From an uncultured Treponema sp. (GTDB lineage: Bacteria; Spirochaetota; Spirochaetia; Treponematales; Treponemataceae): 10,971 nucleotides of DNA. The translations under genes and the position numbers were made by a program. This document shows, piece by piece, positions 6,940 to 10,971 of this stretch (position 1 is the stretch's first letter; the number at the start of each line of letters is the position of its first letter). Location: contig CAMVBP010000051.1 of the NCBI GenBank assembly GCA_947165795.1, positions 1-10,971 on the forward strand. Direction: 5' to 3'. The notes under the pieces were generated by a model. That model was given only the letters and a program-made list of their open reading frames with translations, searched no databases and was not told where the DNA came from.

Positions 6940-8478
6940 ATGAAAAAACTTACAAAAATGGCTGCGGGTTTTTCAATCTGCTTGATGGCTTTTACAACAA
7001 GTTTGTTTGGTGCAGGAAAAAAGGTTTCTATTCCAAATGGCGCAGAAAGATTCGGTTTACTTAAAATTGTTTCTACAGAAAATAATGGTAGCAATGATTT
7101 CGTTACAAAACCGGTTGCTAAGCATGTAAGAGAATCGCAGTTGAGCTGGGGAGATAAAAGCAATATAAATGCTCCTGAGCCTTATTACGAAAAATGTATT
7201 ATTTCTTATGGAGATAGAGAAATTGGTGAAGCTCAGGTAAAGGTAAGAGGAAACTGGACTACTGATTATCCAAAAAAATCTCTTAGAATTAAGTTTGATA
7301 AAAAGCAGAATATTGCAGATTTGCATTCCAGCGAAAAATTCAAAAACTGGGTTTTACTTGCTGTATATAAAGACCCTTCTTTCCTGCGCGATGCAGTTGC
7401 TTTAGAATTATATTCAAAAATGTTTGACAACTATGCAAGTGAATGCCAGCTTGTTGAACTTGAAGTAAACGGTGAATATTTTGGCGTATATCTCCTTGCC
7501 GAACAGCAGGAAGCAAAAAGACTTGGTCTGACTGAACCGGAAAAAAATGCTAAAAATACAGATATAGGTTATTTGCTTGAATTAGACGGTTATTCATATA
7601 CTGAGGCAGAAAATGAACAGTTTAATATTAATTATCTTGGAACTGTAAAAGATTACACTGGCAGAATTGTAAATAATCTTCAGAGCGGATACACAATAAA
7701 GAGCGACATTAACGATAAGGTTCAGCATGATTTTATTGCAGATTATATGAATAAAGTTTGGAAAATCTGTTACGAAGCTGTTTATAACAAAAAATATTAT
7801 AAGTTCGATTCAAATTACAATCTGCAGGAATATACTCCAAACGGTTCTGATAACAATGCAAAGTGCCGTGAATGCATTTCTCAGATTATTAATATTGAAT
7901 CTCTTGCTGAATATTATATTTTCAATGAAATTATCTGTGACCCGGATTTGTATTATTCAAGCTTCTTTATGAGTGTTGATTTTGCTGAAGGTAAAGATCA
8001 TAGACTTAGTTTTAGCGCTCCCTGGGATTTTGACTCAACTATGGGAAATAAACGTTTTTCTATAGCTGGCAGTGATTGCGTTAATGAAGGAATTAATGCA
8101 ATGTTTGCAGGTGTTTGCCAGCCTGATGTAAATGGATGGGGAAAAGATAACGCTAATCCATGGATGGTTATTTTTATTAGAGAACCATGGTTCCAGAAAA
8201 TTGTGAAAGAAGAATGGGCTAAAATTCCTTCACAGAAAATTCTAACTGAGCTGCAGAAATATATTGATGAATATTCTTCAAAAAAATATCAGGCAGTGTA
8301 TGATGCTACTCGAAAGGTTTGGGGAAATCCAAGTTCAAATCAGGGTATAAGCAATGAACTTTGTGCTGCAAGTAAAACAGCTGCCGTAAAAGGACAGGCA
8401 GCTTCTGCTGAATATTTTAAAGACTGGCTTACAAAGCGATTTGCCGCAGTTGATAATATAATCAGAAATTTACAGTAA
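6940..8478 (+). CDS. Secreted CotH-family protein (atypical protein kinase fold)
   Basis: This 512-residue protein starts with a signal peptide (MKKLTKMAAGFSICLMAF and on to about residue 25, ending near FGAG), so it should act outside the cytoplasm. The CotH domain fills most of the mature part. It has the hallmark RGNWTTDYPKKSLRIKF (103-119), a conserved YKDPSFLRDAVALELY segment, VNGEYFGVYLLAEQ, and the C-terminal metal-binding region NEIICDPDLYYSS (329-341) and PWDFDSTMGN (361-370). In Bacillus subtilis CotH phosphorylates spore coat proteins through this fold; in a non-sporulating spirochaete the target must differ and is unknown. The aspartates expected for metal binding (D363, D365) are present, so it may be active. 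No lipobox cysteine, anchor or other domain is visible. It is separated from the permease by 166 bp and flanked by duplicated permease sequence, which suggests it was inserted here. Codon use is AT-rich like its neighbours. Confidence 0.9.
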   Translation: MKKLTKMAAGFSICLMAFTTSLFGAGKKVSIPNGAERFGLLKIVSTENNGSNDFVTKPVAKHVRESQLSWGDKSNINAPEPYYEKCIISYGDREIGEAQVKVRGNWTTDYPKKSLRIKFDKKQNIADLHSSEKFKNWVLLAVYKDPSFLRDAVALELYSKMFDNYASECQLVELEVNGEYFGVYLLAEQQEAKRLGLTEPEKNAKNTDIGYLLELDGYSYTEAENEQFNINYLGTVKDYTGRIVNNLQSGYTIKSDINDKVQHDFIADYMNKVWKICYEAVYNKKYYKFDSNYNLQEYTPNGSDNNAKCRECISQIINIESLAEYYIFNEIICDPDLYYSSFFMSVDFAEGKDHRLSFSAPWDFDSTMGNKRFSIAGSDCVNEGINAMFAGVCQPDVNGWGKDNANPWMVIFIREPWFQKIVKEEWAKIPSQKILTELQKYIDEYSSKKYQAVYDATRKVWGNPSSNQGISNELCAASKTAAVKGQAASAEYFKDWLTKRFAAVDNIIRNLQ

Positions 8479-8497
8479 GCTGTACAAACAACTCTGA

Positions 8498-8552
8498 TAA
8501 AGCAAGGTCACCCGATTACTTTCCCGGGCTTTTGTGGGCAATCTGGGCATAA
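8498..8552 (+). pseudogene. Internally deleted duplicate of the permease 3' end
   Basis: This is a remnant of the last ~113 bases of the permease gene, located 20 bases after the cotH stop. A 28-base block (8504-8531) is identical to 6670-6697. The next 21 bases (8532-8552) match 6753-6773 with one G-to-C change and include the copied TAA. A 55-base deletion joins the blocks and shifts the frame, so it codes for nothing. The copied stop codon runs straight into the terminator at 8551, as would be expected if this were the original junction between the permease gene and its terminator. Confidence 0.9.
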
Positions 8553-8595
8553 AAAAAATGAGGTGGTTTAGTTTTCAAACCACCTCATTTTTTTT
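8551..8595. terminator. Perfect 19-bp inverted-repeat bidirectional terminator
   Basis: The arm at 8551-8569 (eight As, then TGAGGTGGTTT) pairs without mismatch with 8577-8595, leaving a seven-base loop (AGTTTTC). The A tract on one side and T tract on the other give a U run in both directions. It can therefore end the cotH/permease transcripts from the left and the lipoprotein transcript from the right. It overlaps the lipoprotein stop codon (8594-8596) by two bases. Confidence 0.93.
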
Positions 8596-9328
8596 AATAA
8601 TCGATTTTTACCTGGCCTTTAATAATTTTATTTTCGCCCGTAAAATAATTTATTTCATAGCGATACAATTTTATAAATTGATATCCTTCTGGCGCTTCAC
8701 CATAATTTTCAAAATCAGTTTTTACAATTTCTTCGTCTTCAGAATTCAAAGCACTAGTTAAAGAAATTTGAATTGTATGATTCTCTAAATTTAAATTTCC
8801 GTCGTAACCGTAAAAAACATATTCATTATTTTTGTAATTGAACAAATCTACACAATAGTCGGGATGTGCATAATAAAATCTGATTAAATAGTCGCCGTCA
8901 ATTTCCATTTCTTCGTCAAACTCTGTTGCAAGAAAATCTGTGGAGTTTGAAAGAAGTTGTAATTCATTGCGTGCTGGTGAATAAAGATAAGTTCCGTAAT
9001 AAAATTCCGGATTCTGAACTCCGCTTTCAGGCACTGTTGATTTATAAAGAGAAAAAATCTTATCGCCATTTTGAGTTGTAAAAACCGCTTCAACAGAAAC
9101 TTTGTTTTCACCAATGAGTAAATAATTATTTTCCAGCGATTCATTTGTCACAAAAATTTCTTCAGGCTCAAATTTTTCTTCCGCAATTACATTTTCAGAA
9201 ATTTCAGCACTTTCAATTTTTTCTTCATTTTGTGCCGCGTTATTTTTTGCAGGATCTTTTTCTTTGCACGAAAAGGCAAGAATTGTAAACGCGATTAAAC
9301 AAACATTTTTTAAAATTCTCTTTTTCAT
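8594..9328 (-). CDS. Small hypothetical lipoprotein
   Basis: This 244-residue protein has a lipoprotein signal: positive MKKR, a hydrophobic core, then LAFSC with the lipidated cysteine at residue 21, a spirochaete-style lipobox. An acidic, disordered tether (about residues 22-60, rich in E, N and K) follows. The rest (about 61-244) is rich in tyrosine, asparagine and alternating hydrophobic residues, suggesting beta structure exposed at a membrane surface. I recognise no family or catalytic motif. The start is supported by TGAGGT at 9333-9338, four bases upstream of the ATG. It follows the GNAT gene by 60 bp on the same strand and ends in the bidirectional terminator. TTGTAG and TAATAG spaced 18 bases apart just upstream could be a weak promoter of its own. 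Confidence 0.85.
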   Translation of the reverse strand: MKKRILKNVCLIAFTILAFSCKEKDPAKNNAAQNEEKIESAEISENVIAEEKFEPEEIFVTNESLENNYLLIGENKVSVEAVFTTQNGDKIFSLYKSTVPESGVQNPEFYYGTYLYSPARNELQLLSNSTDFLATEFDEEMEIDGDYLIRFYYAHPDYCVDLFNYKNNEYVFYGYDGNLNLENHTIQISLTSALNSEDEEIVKTDFENYGEAPEGYQFIKLYRYEINYFTGENKIIKGQVKIDY

Positions 9329-9388
9329 TTTTACCTCACCAACTTCGCAAAATAACAGTTTCTTCTATTATTTTATAAAGTAAAAAAG

Positions 9389-9910
9389 CTACAAAAATTT
9401 TTCCATCAAATCAAAATCAATCAGCTTGCCGTCAATTTTGAAAAATCCCCTGAACACACCGATTTTTTCAAAACCAAATTTTTCATAAAGCTTAATCGCA
9501 CCAATATTGTCGCTTCGAACTTCCAGCGAAACAATTTCCGATTTTGCCACATTTTTTGCAAAGTCCAGCAGCGTCTGCATAAAACGAGTGCCCAAACCTT
9601 TGCCGCTTTCCGCCTGAAGAATACACAACCCGATTGTTCCGCGGTGATTCATTCGACTGCGTGTGTTTGCAGTGTAGTGCGCAGTTCCAATAATTTTCGC
9701 ACCTTTGCGCGCAACAAAATATGCTTCAACATTTGAGTTTTCTATATTCTTAATTTTTTCAAATTCTGCATCTTCCGTCGTAGGTTTTCCTTCGCTTCCA
9801 AAACTCAAATTATCAGTTTCGCCGCCAACAATTTTCCAGAACTCCAGAATCTCTTTCGTATCCGAAGCCTTCGCGCGTTCAATTATAATGTCATTTTTTT
9901 GCTCTTCCAT
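9389..9910 (-). CDS. GNAT-family N-acetyltransferase (173 residues)
   Basis: This cytoplasmic enzyme probably transfers an acetyl group from acetyl-CoA to an amine of unknown identity. The GNAT core is visible: a beta-strand segment VEAYFVARKGAKIIGTAHY (61-79), strand TIGLCILQAESGKGLGTRFM (92-111) with the acetyl-CoA loop GKGLGT, then SLEVRSDNIGAIKLYEKFGF (128-147). The usual Arg/Gln at the start of the CoA loop appears to be Ser102. The ATG at 9908-9910 is chosen because AAGGA lies seven bases upstream. The frame stays open another 49 codons to 10057, but that extension is translation of a GC-rich non-coding repeat and is very Arg-rich. The length of 173 residues is normal for the family. 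The lipoprotein gene follows on the same strand. Confidence 0.87.
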   Translation of the reverse strand: MEEQKNDIIIERAKASDTKEILEFWKIVGGETDNLSFGSEGKPTTEDAEFEKIKNIENSNVEAYFVARKGAKIIGTAHYTANTRSRMNHRGTIGLCILQAESGKGLGTRFMQTLLDFAKNVAKSEIVSLEVRSDNIGAIKLYEKFGFEKIGVFRGFFKIDGKLIDFDLMEKFL

Positions 9911-9917
9911 AATAATT

Positions 9918-9922
9918 TCCTT
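9918..9922 (-). promoter_or_regulatory. Shine-Dalgarno deciding the start of the 173-residue GNAT
   Basis: TCCTT on the plus strand reads AAGGA, seven bases before the ATG at 9908-9910. It supports the short form and excludes the upstream repeat from the coding region. Confidence 0.75.
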
Positions 9923-9943
9923 TTTGGGTATTGTATGGAGGTT

Positions 9944-10072
9944 CCCCAAAACAGCTGCCGTTGGCATCTGTTTTGGGTCGGGCTTTCCGCACTTCCGCTG
10001 TCGCTCCATTCGACGCAACCTAAAGGTTGCTTTCGAACGCCTGCGGCGGTGCTCCAATCCCTAACCCGGTAA
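9944..10072. repeat. GC-rich, strongly folded intergenic repeat element (REP/MITE-like)
   Basis: This stretch between the two GNAT genes is much richer in GC than its surroundings and contains nested dyads. CCCAAAACAG (9945-9954) pairs with CTGTTTTGGG (9968-9977), and inside it TGCC (9956-9959) pairs with GGCA (9963-9966), giving a 14-bp hairpin with one mismatch and a three-base loop. GCAACCT (10015-10021) pairs with AGGTTGC (10024-10030), and outside it TTCGA (10009-10013) pairs with TCGAA (10033-10037). CCGCA (9987-9991) and TGCGG (10042-10046) may form an outer stem. Its style resembles the dispersed intergenic repeats of many spirochaete and Bacteroidetes genomes. I cannot show other copies from this window. 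It carries no plausible gene. Confidence 0.65.
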
Positions 10073-10084
10073 TTTTTTTTATTT

Positions 10085-10486
10085 CTATACTCTTCTTGTC
10101 ATTGCGCGTTCACAATCTTTTACAAAACCAAAATGTTCGTATAAACCGTGCGCATCTTTTGTAACAAGAATTCCTAATAAAGATGAAAAGCGTTTATCAG
10201 AAACAATAGCAGAAATAAGTTTTTTACCAATCCCGTTGCCGCGATATTTTTCATCGATGATAACATCAGCCAAATAAAATGTTGTTGCAAAATCGGTGAC
10301 AATACGAGCCATTCCAATTAAAGATTTTGTGTCTTCAGTATAAACGCCAAAAACAATAGAATTTTCAATTGATTTTTTAATAACCTCGGGATCTCTGTTT
10401 TCTGCCCAATATGAAGTATGTAAAAGTTCAATAGCCTGCTCAACCGGAAATTTTGATTTGTCGTCGCTAATAATTATGTTGGTCAT
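10085..10486 (-). CDS. GNAT-family N-acetyltransferase (133 residues)
   Basis: This compact, single-domain acetyltransferase has the canonical acetyl-CoA loop RGNGIG (82-87, fitting R/QxxGxG/A) within LADVIIDEKYRGNGIGKKL, and the C-terminal GLYEHFGF (114-121). The N-terminal part (LLHTSYWAENRDPEVIKKSI) and GMARIVTDFATTFYLADV are typical of a common family of small bacterial GNATs annotated only as acetyltransferases. The substrate is unknown. The start at 10486 is preceded by AAGGAA at 10495-10500; an in-frame ATG at 10573 would place the promoter and part of a terminator inside the gene and is rejected. The gene has its own promoter and sits between the ABC-exporter terminator and the folded repeat. 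It is not closely related to the neighbouring 173-residue GNAT beyond the shared fold. Confidence 0.9.
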   Translation of the reverse strand: MTNIIISDDKSKFPVEQAIELLHTSYWAENRDPEVIKKSIENSIVFGVYTEDTKSLIGMARIVTDFATTFYLADVIIDEKYRGNGIGKKLISAIVSDKRFSSLLGILVTKDAHGLYEHFGFVKDCERAMTRRV

Positions 10487-10494
10487 TTTTTTAA

Positions 10495-10500
10495 TTCCTT
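10495..10500 (-). promoter_or_regulatory. Shine-Dalgarno of the 133-residue GNAT
   Basis: TTCCTT on the plus strand reads AAGGAA, eight bases before the ATG at 10484-10486. It selects this start over the in-frame ATG 87 bases upstream. Confidence 0.72.
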
Positions 10501-10505
10501 TTTTT

Positions 10506-10533
10506 ATTGTAATATACTGTACGAAACTGTCAA
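10506..10533 (-). promoter_or_regulatory. Sigma-70 type promoter of the 133-residue GNAT
   Basis: On the minus strand a perfect -35 TTGACA (10528-10533) is followed after 16 bases by TACAAT (10506-10511), five of six matches to the -10 consensus. The transcription start would be near 10499, leaving a very short leader of about 13 bases with the Shine-Dalgarno at its extreme 5' end. This is the best promoter by sequence in the window. Confidence 0.65.
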
Positions 10534-10552
10534 TATTTTTAAGATTAGCCTG

Positions 10553-10600
10553 AAATAAAAATGCAGCCTGCAAAACGAAAGTTCTCGATTTTGCAGGCTG
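10553..10600 (-). terminator. Rho-independent terminator of the ABC exporter gene
   Basis: CAGCCTGCAAAA (10564-10575) pairs perfectly with TTTTGCAGGCTG (10589-10600), a 12-bp stem with a 13-base loop. Read on the minus strand, the stem is followed by GCATTTTTATTTC, a U-rich tail. It lies 21 bases after the stop codon of the ABC exporter gene and before the promoter of the 133-residue GNAT, separating the two transcripts. Confidence 0.85.
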
Positions 10601-10621
10601 TTATTTCTGTTTCTTTAATAA

Positions 10622-10971
10622 TTACGCAAACTGTGCCTGGCGGAGTGCATAGTAAGCACCGCGTTTTGCCATCAACTCGCTTGGCGAACCACTCTCTACG
10701 ATGCCTCCCTTATCAATTACAAAAATGCGGTCTGCATTCTGAATTGTAGAAAGGCGGTGAGCGATTACAAAGCTTGTGCGTCCCTTAAGCATACTCGCAA
10801 TTCCTTTCTGAACAAGAAGCTCTGTCTTAGTATCAATACTAGAGGTTGCTTCGTCCAGAATTAGAATGCGCGGATTACTCAGCATGGTACGCGCAAAGGC
10901 AACAAGTTGTCTCTGGCCGTTACTGAGTTCTCCACCGCGGGCCGTGAGCTTTGTATCATAACCTTCCGGCA
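10622..10971 (-). CDS. ABC exporter ATPase domain, C-terminal end (MsbA/multidrug type; partial)
   Basis: Only the last 115 residues are in the window; the gene continues past the right edge. They carry the end of an ABC nucleotide-binding domain: LPEGYDTKLTARGGELSNGQRQL with the signature LSNGQ, then the Walker B and D-loop LILDEATSSID, and the switch histidine in VIAHRLSTIQNADRIFV. The ending KRGAYYALRQAQFA is typical of fused membrane-ATPase exporters such as MsbA, LmrA and their heterodimeric relatives. The signature carries Asn where the consensus LSGGQ has Gly, a tolerated variation in such exporters. Catalytic Glu and His are present, so this half-site looks able to hydrolyse ATP. The exported substrate cannot be told from this fragment. 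The membrane domain, Walker A and start lie outside the window. Confidence 0.93.
   Translation of the reverse strand, partial: PEGYDTKLTARGGELSNGQRQLVAFARTMLSNPRILILDEATSSIDTKTELLVQKGIASMLKGRTSFVIAHRLSTIQNADRIFVIDKGGIVESGSPSELMAKRGAYYALRQAQFA

Noticed and set aside
6699..7163. 154-codon minus-strand frame across the permease-cotH gap
   Set aside because: It runs antisense to the cotH signal peptide and permease end, lacks a ribosome site and resembles nothing; cotH on the other strand has clear family motifs.
8534..8761. Plus-strand frame beginning in the terminator
   Set aside because: It is antisense to the lipoprotein gene and begins inside the decayed permease copy and terminator hairpin.
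9911..10057. A 49-codon N-terminal extension of the 173-residue GNAT starting at 10057
   Set aside because: It translates the GC-rich folded repeat into an Arg-rich stretch unlike any GNAT, and a good Shine-Dalgarno precedes the internal ATG at 9910.
10487..10573. Upstream start for the 133-residue GNAT at 10573
   Set aside because: The extension spans the TTGACA/TACAAT promoter and part of the ABC-exporter terminator; the start at 10486 has its own Shine-Dalgarno and gives a normal GNAT N-terminus.

Overview
The window looks like spirochaete DNA, most likely a Treponema of gut or rumen type. The clues are low GC with A/T-rich third codon positions, a lipoprotein signal ending in the spirochaete-style lipobox LAFSC, a secreted CotH-family protein, and GC-rich folded repeats between AT-rich genes. 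This placement is inferred from style; no rRNA or other marker gene is present.

Region 1 (1-5233, minus strand) is a three-gene cluster transcribed right to left. It starts with an 848-residue protein with two AAA+ ATPase modules joined by a 14-residue-repeat linker. Next comes a 736-residue superfamily 1 (UvrD-like) helicase with an N-terminal helical, possibly HEPN/DUF4145-like, domain and a coiled coil. Last is an unrecognised protein that runs off the left edge. Gaps are 21 and 12 bp, and the Shine-Dalgarno of the third gene overlaps the helicase stop codon. The pairing of a remodelling ATPase with a helicase, plus an unknown partner, resembles a defence or nucleic-acid-processing cassette, but this is inference. 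It is the best candidate here for an undescribed system.

Region 2 (5234-8595, plus strand) follows a divergent promoter region. It holds an ion-transporter-superfamily permease (ArsB/NhaD/P-protein-like) and a secreted CotH-family protein, and ends in a perfect 19-bp inverted-repeat terminator that can act in both directions. Between cotH and the terminator lies an internally deleted copy of the permease 3' end. So cotH appears to have arrived between the permease and its original terminator, with duplication of the target end.

Region 3 (8594-10971, minus strand) holds, in transcription order, the 3' end of an MsbA-type ABC exporter with its terminator, a 133-residue GNAT acetyltransferase with a good promoter, a GC-rich folded intergenic repeat, a 173-residue GNAT acetyltransferase, and a small lipoprotein. 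These look like ordinary accessory genes with no evident shared pathway. No gene-free stretch exceeds about 180 bp. I found no tRNA, rRNA, CRISPR array or transposase gene.
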